A DNA stretch of 13,991 nucleotides from CAZCBD01 sp964496755 (GTDB taxonomy: Bacteria > Bacteroidota > Ignavibacteria > Ignavibacteriales > Melioribacteraceae), in assembly GCA_964496755.1 (NCBI GenBank), contig CAZCBD010000058.1, forward strand, positions 1-13,991, written 5' to 3'. Each line of letters starts with the position of its first letter. Positions within the stretch are counted from its first letter, which is position 1. The notes below the pieces were generated by a model. That model was not told the origin of the DNA, ran no database searches, and saw nothing but the letters and a program-made list of their open reading frames with translations. A program made the translations under genes and the position numbers. Shown here piece after piece: positions 1-8,831 of the stretch.

Positions 1-1755
1 AATAAAATTTGTTGGCTCCAATTTATCGGCAATTTTTTTAAGTCCGAACGGATTATTTATCATATAGATGTTATAACCGGAATTATATAAAGATGAAAAA
101 ACAAGTTTGTTGCCGTCACGATTAACGGATAATTGATTGATTCCGTTTAATGAGTTTGTTAAAGGATACACAATTGCCGTATTGTTTAAATCGATTTTGT
201 ACAAATTAAAAATTCCGTTTTTATCCGATACAAATAACATTTGCTTGCCGTTGGACGAAATAACGGGTGATGTTTCGGAACTATTCTGCCAGCCGATTAT
301 TTTTTTTATATTCTTTGAGGTTAAATTAATAGAGTAAATATCGCGCTCGTAAATATTAAAATTAAAAACCGAAGAATCTGCAGGTAGTATGGTTTTTACA
401 TTAGTATTTCTATCTGTTGAATAATAAACTATGTTGGAATTGGGTCCCCAAGTAGGGGTATCGTCAGTAAATAAATCGTTAGTTAAATTTATCAATGTAT
501 CTTTTTCAAAATAATAACAATAGATATCCGAATGATTATTATTGTGTCCTACCAAAGCGATTTTTTTTCCGTCGGGTGCCCAAGATATTGAACTGATGCC
601 GTTTAGTTTAATTGGTAAATGAAAATAATCTTCCGTTTCAGTATTAATGATTTGAATTAAATCATAACCGTCGCTTTTAACTGTAACGGCAATTCTTTTG
701 TTATCAGGTGCCCAAGTAATAGTTGGAGTTAAAACATTTAATTCTTCAAAGTCGTTTGAACGGCCGGTTTCAGCAATTTTTTTAATGATTTTGCCATCAT
801 AAGCATTCATCAAATAAATATCGAAAAATATATCTCTATCGGAAATGAATGCAATTTTATCACCTTGAGGAGAGATTGCCGGACTAGAGTTATAAAACCC
901 CCTTGTTTTTTTGTTGTTAGTTAAACGCTTTGCAAATTCAGTTGGATCTTTTCTTTTTGAAATAAATGGCCAGTAAGTTTTTTTTAGATTTTTTTTCCAC
1001 TTTTCATTCAATTCTTCCAAAGTAAGTCCAAGAGTGATTTTAATTGCTTTTTCAAGATTACCTCTCTCTTTTGTAACTTTTAAAAGCTCAGCAATTTTTT
1101 CAATTCCATATCGTTCGGAAATAAAGTGGAATAAACTTTGTCCGCCTCTATAAGCAAAGTATCCACCAAGTCTTTTAATATCAGGCAAATATTCGTTTAT
1201 AATAGCATCGCTAATAAACATATCGCTGTTTGTTTCCCAGTTGCTCGAAACAAATTCGGCCATTCCCTCGTGAAACCAGAGTGGCAGTTTAATTGAAATA
1301 CCTTTGGAAATAATATTTTGAACGGAGCCGCCATAAATATAATCTTGAATAACCGCATGTACTAATTCGTGATGAATTACATGATCAAATTTTGCATAAT
1401 CACCTTCGAATGGAATAACCACTCTGTTTTTAAATGGTTCGGTAAATCCGCCAATTCCTTGACTTAAATAGGATTCTGTTGTATTGGTTTCCTGAAAATC
1501 ATTATGGGAAGGATATATTAGAATCAATATTCTGTTATTTATTCTATAATTAAAAATGGACATTATATTTTCAATTGCTTTTTCTGCTGAAGCTGCTGCA
1601 AACTCTATTGATTCTTTTGAATCATTTGTAAAGTAGATATCAAAATGATTAGTTTGAATAAAGTACCATTCAAACTCTCTGTGTTGAATTTTATTTTTAC
1701 CAAATTGCCCGTAAATGAAACTTCCTAATAATAAAATAAAAAACATCTTTTTCAT
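1..1755 (-). CDS. Secreted zinc metallopeptidase (peptidase MA-like) with C-terminal PD40/TolB-like propeller, partial (3' end off window)
   Basis: An open frame of 585 codons runs from ATG at 1755 to the left edge without a stop. Residues 1-16 form a signal peptide (KK, then FFILLLGSF) ending YG before Q17, so the product should be exported. The peptidase part (about 28-265) has HELVH at 129-133, a HExxH zinc site with E130 as the likely catalytic base, and WFHEGMAEF at 160-168, where E163 is the likely third zinc ligand; this is the gluzincin/peptidase MA pattern. Six PD40-type repeats follow, starting near 291, 343, 387, 431, 494 and 539, with SP/AP-[DNQ]-G-K-x-[IL]-[AV]-F cores like those of TolB; more may lie beyond the edge. 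Substrate is unknown. It is last in the visible operon, 23 bp after rnr. Peptidase plus propeller proteins of this layout are common in the FCB group and are often misnamed 'biopolymer transporter Tol'; there is no sign of a Tol transport role here. Confidence 0.88.
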   Translation of the reverse strand, partial: MKKMFFILLLGSFIYGQFGKNKIQHREFEWYFIQTNHFDIYFTNDSKESIEFAAASAEKAIENIMSIFNYRINNRILILIYPSHNDFQETNTTESYLSQGIGGFTEPFKNRVVIPFEGDYAKFDHVIHHELVHAVIQDYIYGGSVQNIISKGISIKLPLWFHEGMAEFVSSNWETNSDMFISDAIINEYLPDIKRLGGYFAYRGGQSLFHFISERYGIEKIAELLKVTKERGNLEKAIKITLGLTLEELNEKWKKNLKKTYWPFISKRKDPTEFAKRLTNNKKTRGFYNSSPAISPQGDKIAFISDRDIFFDIYLMNAYDGKIIKKIAETGRSNDFEELNVLTPTITWAPDNKRIAVTVKSDGYDLIQIINTETEDYFHLPIKLNGISSISWAPDGKKIALVGHNNNHSDIYCYYFEKDTLINLTNDLFTDDTPTWGPNSNIVYYSTDRNTNVKTILPADSSVFNFNIYERDIYSINLTSKNIKKIIGWQNSSETSPVISSNGKQMLFVSDKNGIFNLYKIDLNNTAIVYPLTNSLNGINQLSVNRDGNKLVFSSLYNSGYNIYMINNPFGLKKIADKLEPTNFI

Positions 1756-1760
1756 TTTAG

Positions 1761-1768
1761 ATCCTTCC
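1761..1768 (-). promoter_or_regulatory. Ribosome binding site of the secreted metallopeptidase gene
   Basis: The minus strand reads GGAAGGAT, then CTAAA, then ATG at 1755. This is a good Shine-Dalgarno match with a 5-nt spacer. It supports the first ATG over a second in-frame ATG three codons later. Confidence 0.6.
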
Positions 1769-1778
1769 GTAAATTATT

Positions 1779-3866
1779 CTAAACTAAAAGAAAATCAATT
1801 TCACGTTTTAGTTTATCTACTCTAATTATTTTTACTTGAACTTTGTCTCCCAACCGAAATACTTTTCCGGTTGATCTTCCTTTTAATAAGTAATTCTTTT
1901 CATCGTAGAAATAGTAATCATCATCAATATCATTTATTTTAACCAAGCCATCTGCCAAAATATCCGAAAGCTGAATAAACAATCCGAAGTTTGTTACTCC
2001 GGAAATTATTCCGGGAAAATCTTCACCGAGTTTACTATTCAAATATTCAATTTGTTTCAATCTAATTGAAAGTCTTTCGGCTTCAATGGCATTTCTTTCT
2101 TGAGCCGAAGAATGCTCACAATAATACTTAATTTGATTTACTGAAAAATTAGTATTGCGATTATTTTTAATAAAATCAAATAATAATTTGTGAACTATTA
2201 GGTCGGGAAATCTTCGGATGGGTGAAGTAAAATGTGTATAGAATTTAAAACCCAATCCAAAATGTCCGATATTTATATCTGAATAAATGGCTTTAGACAT
2301 TGAGCGAATTGCCACTTCGTTTACTACTGCTTCTTCGGCTGAATTTTCAACTTGTTTCAGCAATGTTTGAAATTGTTTTGGATTGGCAACATCGGAAGCA
2401 TCAAAATTATATCCTAATGTTTTAACAAATTTTTCAAATTCAATTAATTTTTCAGGATTAGGTTTATCGTGCACACGATAAATAAATGTGAATTTTTCTT
2501 TATGATTGCTTACGTGTTTACAAACAAGTTTATTTGCAAGAAGCATAAATTCTTCAACCAAAGAATTTGCTTGTAATGCAATCCTATTTGTTATTTTTAA
2601 AACCTTACCTGATTTATCCAAAACTATTTTGGGTTCGGATGAATGAAAATTAATACTTCCTTGTCTTGATCGGTTGGCTTTTAGATTCTTTGCTAATTTA
2701 TTGAGCATAAACAATTCATCAAAATATTGACCTGCTCTATTATCAATTATATTTTGGGCTTCGCTATAAGTAAATCTTTTTTTACTATTAATTACAGATT
2801 TAGTGATTTTATATTCTATTATTTTTCCACGCGGTGTAAGCTCACAAATTACTGAAAAAGTTAATCTGTCTTCCCTTGGAACTAAGGAGCAAATTTTATT
2901 AGATATTTTTTCCGGTAACATTGGGATAACATTGCCAACCAAATAAACACTTGTACCTCTGTTTAAGGCTTCCTCAAAAAGGGCGGTATCCTTTTCAATA
3001 TAATGACTTACGTCGGCAATGTGAATTCCAACCAAATAATTTCCGTTACTCAGTTTTTTAATTGACAAAGCATCGTCAAAATCTTTTGCATCTTCAGGAT
3101 CAATGGTAAAAACTATTTCATTTCGTAAATCCAATCTATTTTTAATTTCTGAATCGGATATATTAAGCTTAATGTTTCGGAGTTCACTTTTAACTTTGTC
3201 GGGAAAATCCAACGGCAAATTATATTCTATTGCTAAAGCAACTAATTCAGAATTATGATCACCGGCTTTTCCAATTACAAATTTAATTTTACCTTCTGGG
3301 TTTAGTTTAGGGTCATCCCAAATTATTTCATTAACAATTACTTTACTTCCGTCTTTTGCACCGTTTAAGTTTGTTTTGTGGACATAAATATCACGATGAA
3401 TCTTTGTTTCGTCGGGATGTACAAAATAAAATGAATTTGATTTTTTTAAAGTACCGACAATTTCTTTCCGCTTTCTTTTTATGATTGCAACAATTTTACC
3501 TTCCAGATTTTTACCTTTTCTTTGTGCCAATAAAGAAACCGAAACAGTGTCGCCATGAAAAGCATTAGCCAAATATTTACCGGGGATAAAAATATCTTTC
3601 AGCTTTGAATTTTTTAATCTAACAAATCCGAAAGAAGAATCATCATTTATAAAGATCATGCCTTCGAGGTTTTTGGTAGTAGTAGGATTCAGAAAATATC
3701 TTTTGCCGCGTTTGAACAAAAAATCCTCTTCCAAAAGTTGGAACAATACCGCTTTGAATTTTTCAATTTCATGTGGTTTTGTTAAGCGAAGTTTTTTTCG
3801 CAATTGAGATGATCTGATTCCGCTTGTTGGGTGCTGGTTAAAATATGATGTTATTTTTTTCTTCAT
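1779..3866 (-). CDS. rnr: Ribonuclease R (3'-5' exoribonuclease, RNase II/RNB family)
   Basis: A cytoplasmic processive 3'-5' exonuclease that degrades structured RNA. Domain order in the 695 residues: winged-helix N-terminus (about 1-60), two cold-shock/OB domains (about 65-215), the RNB catalytic domain (about 240-570), and one S1 domain (about 617-695). The RNB metal site is intact: in IDPEDAKDFDDA the aspartates are D256, D262, D264 and D265, with the spacing of E. coli RNase R D272/D278/D280/D281. HFTSPIRRFPDL at 545-556 is the conserved RNA-binding and arginine motif. The winged helix and S1 favour RNase R over RNase II. It is shorter than E. coli RNase R (813 aa) and ends within the S1 fold, so the lysine-rich tail of the enterobacterial enzyme is absent. 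Its ATG overlaps the tamB stop as TAATG with no obvious Shine-Dalgarno, suggesting translational coupling. Confidence 0.95.
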   Translation of the reverse strand: MKKKITSYFNQHPTSGIRSSQLRKKLRLTKPHEIEKFKAVLFQLLEEDFLFKRGKRYFLNPTTTKNLEGMIFINDDSSFGFVRLKNSKLKDIFIPGKYLANAFHGDTVSVSLLAQRKGKNLEGKIVAIIKRKRKEIVGTLKKSNSFYFVHPDETKIHRDIYVHKTNLNGAKDGSKVIVNEIIWDDPKLNPEGKIKFVIGKAGDHNSELVALAIEYNLPLDFPDKVKSELRNIKLNISDSEIKNRLDLRNEIVFTIDPEDAKDFDDALSIKKLSNGNYLVGIHIADVSHYIEKDTALFEEALNRGTSVYLVGNVIPMLPEKISNKICSLVPREDRLTFSVICELTPRGKIIEYKITKSVINSKKRFTYSEAQNIIDNRAGQYFDELFMLNKLAKNLKANRSRQGSINFHSSEPKIVLDKSGKVLKITNRIALQANSLVEEFMLLANKLVCKHVSNHKEKFTFIYRVHDKPNPEKLIEFEKFVKTLGYNFDASDVANPKQFQTLLKQVENSAEEAVVNEVAIRSMSKAIYSDINIGHFGLGFKFYTHFTSPIRRFPDLIVHKLLFDFIKNNRNTNFSVNQIKYYCEHSSAQERNAIEAERLSIRLKQIEYLNSKLGEDFPGIISGVTNFGLFIQLSDILADGLVKINDIDDDYYFYDEKNYLLKGRSTGKVFRLGDKVQVKIIRVDKLKREIDFLLV

Positions 3867-6800
3867 TAGAATAGGAACTTATATTTAAGAGCTAATTCAT
3901 TAATTTTATTTTTAAAATCAGAGTTTAATCCAATAGGTCTTCTGCTTTCAACCTTTATTGAAAAATTCGGATTAAATAGATATTCAACTTGGAAATCACT
4001 TTTTTGTAAACTCAAACCACCTTCAAAGTTTCCACCAAATGTATATTTAAATTGCTTGTATTTACCCGAAATTGTGTATTTAAAAGCCAAGCTATTATTA
4101 TTATAATTTTGACCGGCATCGCTAAATTGCACATTATTTATAATACCACCAACAGATGAATTTAAAAAATCGGAAAACAGAGTTCCGGCAACTGCAGAAA
4201 GAGCAGTAGAGTAAATGTTTGCCAATTCGGTTTGGTCACTTAAATCAAGATCCTCTTTAAACTTATTCATAAGCAAAAATGTGATTACATCAGAGACATC
4301 ATATTTAGTATCAGGTACATTATTCTGAATATTCTGAGCACCCTTGTATATTGCAATATTATTTGAACTTGCAGTTAATGATTTTCCAAGTTCCGAAAGC
4401 TGTCCTTTAATTTTTGCTTTTACCGCAACCTGTTCGGTTGCATCGGAATTATAATTAGGGGTGTAGTCACTTAAATATGTAGCTGTGATATCCAGATAAG
4501 GATTAGAGAGTTCGCTTTCAAACCTCAAGCTTCCGGTGGCGTTGAAAACTTTAATAAAATCAAGACTGGAGCCGCTTAATAAGGTGAATACTCCTTGGGC
4601 TCGCGGTTTACCGTTAATGGTTCTATATTTAAATCCGCCGGTAGCTTCAACTATTAATTTTTGATTGCCGACGTTTGAAAGTATAAAAACCAATCTGGCA
4701 TCGTTATCTATGTTAATATCCAAATCATATTCAATTTTAGGAACATAATAAGTAGGAATTTCTTTTTGGATTTTTTCTTCGGTGGCTTTAATTAATTTTT
4801 TATATCTAATTTCTTCCCAATCGATTTTAGTCGAGTCAACTACATACTCGTAAATAATATTAGAATTATTTTCGTCGATTTTTGAATCCTCAATTGAATA
4901 AACCAAATCTGTTTTCTTTAGTAATAGTGAACCTGATAATAGTTTTCGGTTTTCATCAATTTCCAATTTAATGGGGGCTTTGGTTGAAACAAATAAATCT
5001 CCGTAAAATTGCGGGGATTCAATTTTCGATTTTTGCCCTAGAATTGTTAAATCACCTGTAAGTGTTAAAGCAAATTTCTGAGGTGAAAATCCTTGAAATT
5101 GTATTTCTCCGTTTCCAAGTAAATCGCCGATTTGATTAACATCTTTTGTGTTTGAAATATTGAAGTTCAAAATTTTTGCGGTTTTTTTGTTAAAGGTAAT
5201 CTTTCCATTCGATGAGTACGTTAAATTATTTAAACGTGAATTAAAAACAAAATTATCAAAATCAATATACCCTGTATAATTTAAGTCATTAATATTTCCG
5301 GCAATTTCGATGTCGGAATTAATAGTTCCTTTCTGATTTCTAATTATTGGTAAAGTATTCCCGAATGAACTTAAATCAAATTTAGAAGTATGAATCTTAA
5401 TAAAAAGATTTTTTTCCTCTTCAATACTATTATTTTTATTTATTAAACTTAGGTTAACAGGGATTTCTGCCTCGGAATAAAATTTAATTCTATCCTTATA
5501 TTTTAAAGAATCGGAGTAAAAAAGTTTCGCTACTAATTTTTTTGAGTTATAGCTGATATCGGAAAAAATACTACCATAATTTTGTTTTAAATAAAACAAG
5601 CTATCCGTTTGGAATTTAAAATTCATTACGGGATTTTCCAACGAGCCGCCAATTTCTCCGAACAAAGATACTTGAGTTGATAATTTTTTTGAATCAAGAA
5701 AAGAAAAATACTTTTCCAAAATATGTGAATTGACTTTATCTATTGTAAATTTAACTTTCAAAGTGCTGTCGGCATTTAATATCGATTGCAGGCTCAAAAT
5801 CGAGTTGTTATTTTTTAATGAAAAGTTATCAATTACAAAACTATTTGTATCTGCTCTAATTGCAAGTGTATCAATATTATTCCATTCAATATTATTATGT
5901 GTTAATTTAATTTGCGGAAAGCGTAAAGTATTAAAGCCAGTTTCAAAATGAGCCGTAGAAATAATATCTGCTGTTAAATTTGAATCTAATGTGAAAATGC
6001 TTGCTAAATTCATCAAAGAATCTGAAAGAGTTAGATTCAGACTGAAATTATTTAATTCAAATCCGGAATAAATTCTTTTTCCCTTTAAACTAAAAGAGGT
6101 TTTTGCAGAAGTATAATTTTGTTTAAAGACAATGCCGGATTTTGAACTTAAGTCGGATATATATAAAGGAGAATTATTTTGTAATAATGTAAGTGTTTTA
6201 ATGTATGTACTGTTAGTAAATCGTATTACGTTATTTTCAGATAAAAACATTCCTGAGAGATTGCCTTCAAAGTTTGATTGTTTTGAACCGAAAATAAATC
6301 TATAAAAAGGGGATTTGGAAAAATTCAATTTGTATTTAACTTGAAAGCTTTTATTGTGTGGAATGCTGTATGTAGAGCTTAAAATGTTATTGGCAGAAAT
6401 TGTAGCAAGTGGAGTTAGGGTAAAAAATTTATTTGTTACTGATGAAAGATAGAATTCTGAAAAACTTGATGCTTGCAATAAAAGATTGGCAAAATTAAAA
6501 TGGCCTTTTAATGTGGCGGTTAAAAAATCCGAGTTAATATTTACGGTATTTGTATCGGAAGTCGTATTGATTTTAACTCCGAAACTCAATTTATTTAACA
6601 ATTGATTGTTTAATATTGAATTATTTAAAGTCAAATTAAATGACAATTTTGTTGAATCAATGTTCATGCCATAGGCTGATAAAGTAAATGTTGAATTTAA
6701 ATTAGATTCAAGCGAATTAACGTTAGAAAAATTATTCAAATTTAAATTTCTGATTTTGCCTGTAGCGTATAATGTAGGTGTTGAAGTACTTGTATTATAA

Positions 6801-8356
6801 GTTCCGTTGATTGATAAGTTTGATTTTGCAAAAAGCGAATTTATAAAAAATGCAATATGATTATTATTCAAATCAATTTTAAGCTGAGTTGAATCGATAG
6901 TTGTATTTTCAAGTGTAGAGTTAAATATCTTTCCAAATAATTTTGCACTTATATTTTTTTGTGAAAATCCTTTTCCTTTAAATTTTATTGTAGTATTTAA
7001 AGAGGAGGATAAGTTTAAAATGTTCTTAAGATTTAAGTTTTCCGAAGATACATTCAGATCATATATTTCTATTGCTTTTGATAAATCCATTTTTCCGAAA
7101 ATAGTAAGTTTTCCCGAATTAATTTTTGTAGCAAAATTAATGTTAAAATTATTCGGGGCCCCTTTAAATTCAGCATTAATATTACGTAAAACCAAGTCCT
7201 TAAAGACCGGAATAGAAGCATCGGGCAATAAAGCTTTGATGTTGTTTTCCTTTAGTTTTGATTTAGTCAGGTTTGCATTAATGAACAGTTTATTCGGTTT
7301 GTGTAGATTTTTCAACTCTCCTTTAATATCAAAAAAAGAGTCCTTGTATTTTAATTTGAACTTTTTAATTGTAAGGTTGCCGTATAAACCTTCGGCATTT
7401 AATTCCAAATATGGTTTGCCTTTTAAAAAAGACAGATTGGGCAAAAAACTTGACAGGTCGGAGAAATTAAATGGTGTTGCCAAAAGTTCAATTTTTGTCG
7501 GATAATTTTTAAATTCCGGATAGTTGTTTTTTTTGAAAAAAGACAAGCCCTTTATGTATGCGTTTAATTGAACATTCCCTTGTGGTGTTTTCAGGCTAAA
7601 ATTTTTAATTATTGTTGAATTTGGTGTTAAAAGAAAATCGCCGGATAGATTTTTTAATGCAAAAAGATTTAAGTTAGGCCTAAAATTTAAATGGTGTAAA
7701 TCAATTCTGGCAACACTATCGGCAGGTTCAAAATCTATTTTCGCTTTCAGATTCAAATTTGTTATTAATAAATCATTCCAATTTACAGTGTCGTAATTTA
7801 CAATTGTATTAGCATTGTAGAGATAATTGGTATATCTAAAATTAATATTTGTTAAATCCAAATCATTTATTTGTATTGCAAGGGGAGTATTTGTTTCAGT
7901 TGTGGTTTTTGCTTTCGATGTTTCGATATCATTTTTATGATTAAATAATTTATCGATGTTCCAATTTTTATCGGCTGTTTGAAAGATCTTAATTGTTGCC
8001 GAATTAATTTTAATTTCGCGAAAATAAAGTAAATTAAAAATTAACTTGTGTGGTATTAATTTTATTTTAATGTTTTTTACAGTAAAAATAGTGTCTGATG
8101 TGTTTGTAAGTGTAACATCTTTGAGGATTAAAGAAGACAAAACAGAACCGTTAATTTCACCAATTGTAAATTTGCCGTTAAGATTTGCATTTACACGATT
8201 AGTAATTTCATTTTTGAGATATTTTCTAAATGTTGATGTTTGAGTGAAACCAATAGTAAAAATTAATAAAGTAATGGTAATAGCAAATAGTAATATTAAA
8301 CTATTAATAAGAATCCGAAACAGAGAGCGTTTTATTTTATCATCATTTTTTTTCAA
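3866..8356 (-). CDS. tamB: TamB/AsmA-like translocation and assembly protein (DUF490 C-terminal domain)
   Basis: A 1496-residue protein with one N-terminal membrane anchor (about 13-37, after a K/R/D-rich start) and a very long periplasmic part made of repeated short beta-strand units rich in N, S, T, L and F. The first stretch after the anchor (through about 140) resembles AsmA-type N-termini. The last 340 or so residues match the TamB C-terminal domain in character: strand-rich, a helical DVITFLLMNKF segment, then an amphipathic beta ending in ALKYKFLF. E. coli TamB (1259 aa) is an inner-membrane beta-taco bridge used in outer-membrane protein assembly and phospholipid transport; the same role is inferred here. 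Start: the only usable codon after an in-frame stop is TTG at 8356, overlapping rfaE2 by 14 nt; nearby ATGs are out of frame and soon hit TAA. No tamA-like barrel gene lies in the window. The family call is firm, the exact function less so. Confidence 0.88.
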   Translation of the reverse strand: MKKNDDKIKRSLFRILINSLILLFAITITLLIFTIGFTQTSTFRKYLKNEITNRVNANLNGKFTIGEINGSVLSSLILKDVTLTNTSDTIFTVKNIKIKLIPHKLIFNLLYFREIKINSATIKIFQTADKNWNIDKLFNHKNDIETSKAKTTTETNTPLAIQINDLDLTNINFRYTNYLYNANTIVNYDTVNWNDLLITNLNLKAKIDFEPADSVARIDLHHLNFRPNLNLFALKNLSGDFLLTPNSTIIKNFSLKTPQGNVQLNAYIKGLSFFKKNNYPEFKNYPTKIELLATPFNFSDLSSFLPNLSFLKGKPYLELNAEGLYGNLTIKKFKLKYKDSFFDIKGELKNLHKPNKLFINANLTKSKLKENNIKALLPDASIPVFKDLVLRNINAEFKGAPNNFNINFATKINSGKLTIFGKMDLSKAIEIYDLNVSSENLNLKNILNLSSSLNTTIKFKGKGFSQKNISAKLFGKIFNSTLENTTIDSTQLKIDLNNNHIAFFINSLFAKSNLSINGTYNTSTSTPTLYATGKIRNLNLNNFSNVNSLESNLNSTFTLSAYGMNIDSTKLSFNLTLNNSILNNQLLNKLSFGVKINTTSDTNTVNINSDFLTATLKGHFNFANLLLQASSFSEFYLSSVTNKFFTLTPLATISANNILSSTYSIPHNKSFQVKYKLNFSKSPFYRFIFGSKQSNFEGNLSGMFLSENNVIRFTNSTYIKTLTLLQNNSPLYISDLSSKSGIVFKQNYTSAKTSFSLKGKRIYSGFELNNFSLNLTLSDSLMNLASIFTLDSNLTADIISTAHFETGFNTLRFPQIKLTHNNIEWNNIDTLAIRADTNSFVIDNFSLKNNNSILSLQSILNADSTLKVKFTIDKVNSHILEKYFSFLDSKKLSTQVSLFGEIGGSLENPVMNFKFQTDSLFYLKQNYGSIFSDISYNSKKLVAKLFYSDSLKYKDRIKFYSEAEIPVNLSLINKNNSIEEEKNLFIKIHTSKFDLSSFGNTLPIIRNQKGTINSDIEIAGNINDLNYTGYIDFDNFVFNSRLNNLTYSSNGKITFNKKTAKILNFNISNTKDVNQIGDLLGNGEIQFQGFSPQKFALTLTGDLTILGQKSKIESPQFYGDLFVSTKAPIKLEIDENRKLLSGSLLLKKTDLVYSIEDSKIDENNSNIIYEYVVDSTKIDWEEIRYKKLIKATEEKIQKEIPTYYVPKIEYDLDINIDNDARLVFILSNVGNQKLIVEATGGFKYRTINGKPRAQGVFTLLSGSSLDFIKVFNATGSLRFESELSNPYLDITATYLSDYTPNYNSDATEQVAVKAKIKGQLSELGKSLTASSNNIAIYKGAQNIQNNVPDTKYDVSDVITFLLMNKFKEDLDLSDQTELANIYSTALSAVAGTLFSDFLNSSVGGIINNVQFSDAGQNYNNNSLAFKYTISGKYKQFKYTFGGNFEGGLSLQKSDFQVEYLFNPNFSIKVESRRPIGLNSDFKNKINELALKYKFLF

Positions 8357-8831
8357 AACTATAAACTTCCAAGATTTTGTTTATTATTTTTGAAGTAGAT
8401 TGCTGATGGATAAATTCAATTGTTTTAACCGAACCACCGTTATTTATCACAACATCTTTTCCAACAATTTTCTCGATATCCCAGTCAGCTCCTTTTACCA
8501 AAATATCTGGTATAATTTTATCAATAACATTTTCAGGGGTATCATCATCAAAAAATAAAACATAATCAACAGGCTTTAGATTTGAAATAATAAAAGCTCT
8601 TTGGTCTTGAGGTATAATGGGTCTATTTATGCCTTTTATTTTTTTTATTGAAGCATCGGAGTTCAAAGCAACAATTAAAATATCGCCGAATTGTTTTGCT
8701 TTAATCAAATAATCCAAATGGCCGGCATGCAAAATATCAAAACAACCATTTGTAAAAACAACTTTTTTATTTAAAGTTTTCAGTTTTTTTCTAAGTGATA
8801 CAATTTTGTTTAAACTTAAAATATTATTCAT
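8343..8831 (-). CDS. rfaE2: D-glycero-beta-D-manno-heptose 1-phosphate adenylyltransferase
   Basis: A nucleotidyltransferase of the cytidylyltransferase-like family that transfers AMP from ATP to heptose 1-phosphate, giving ADP-heptose for the LPS inner core. The 162 residues match the C-terminal half of E. coli HldE. FTNGCFDILHAGH at 26-38 contains the HxGH nucleotide site (H35, H38), VALNSDASIKKIKG is the following conserved loop, DILVKGADW is typical of the family, and STSKII near 145-150 is the second ATP motif. Its ATG directly abuts the rfaE1 stop (TAAATG, no gap), so kinase and transferase are separate but tightly linked, in the same order as the domains of fused HldE. The last codons overlap the TTG start of tamB. 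Confidence 0.94.
   Translation of the reverse strand: MNNILSLNKIVSLRKKLKTLNKKVVFTNGCFDILHAGHLDYLIKAKQFGDILIVALNSDASIKKIKGINRPIIPQDQRAFIISNLKPVDYVLFFDDDTPENVIDKIIPDILVKGADWDIEKIVGKDVVINNGGSVKTIEFIHQQSTSKIINKILEVYSFEKK
8366..8370 (-). promoter_or_regulatory. Possible ribosome binding site for the TTG start of tamB
   Basis: The minus strand reads GGAAG, nine bases before TTG at 8356, inside the end of rfaE2. It is a modest Shine-Dalgarno match with a long spacer, and it is the only one seen at this junction. Confidence 0.35.

Noticed and set aside
137..337. 66-residue plus-strand open frame
   Set aside because: It is antisense to the PD40 propeller of the metallopeptidase gene and has no recognisable features.
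1756..1778. Possible promoter or terminator in the 23-bp gap after rnr
   Set aside because: There is only a ribosome binding site and a short AT-rich stretch; no inverted repeat with a T-run and no -7/-33 type promoter could be recognised.
7020..7505. 161-residue open frame on the plus strand
   Set aside because: It lies wholly inside tamB on the opposite strand and has no recognisable motif or operon context; AT-rich coding DNA often gives such antisense frames.
3866..8356. Low-complexity N/S/T/L-rich stretches in tamB as possible repeats or phase-variable tracts
   Set aside because: The amino acid bias is expected for a long beta-strand protein in an AT-rich genome; no tandem DNA repeat unit was seen.
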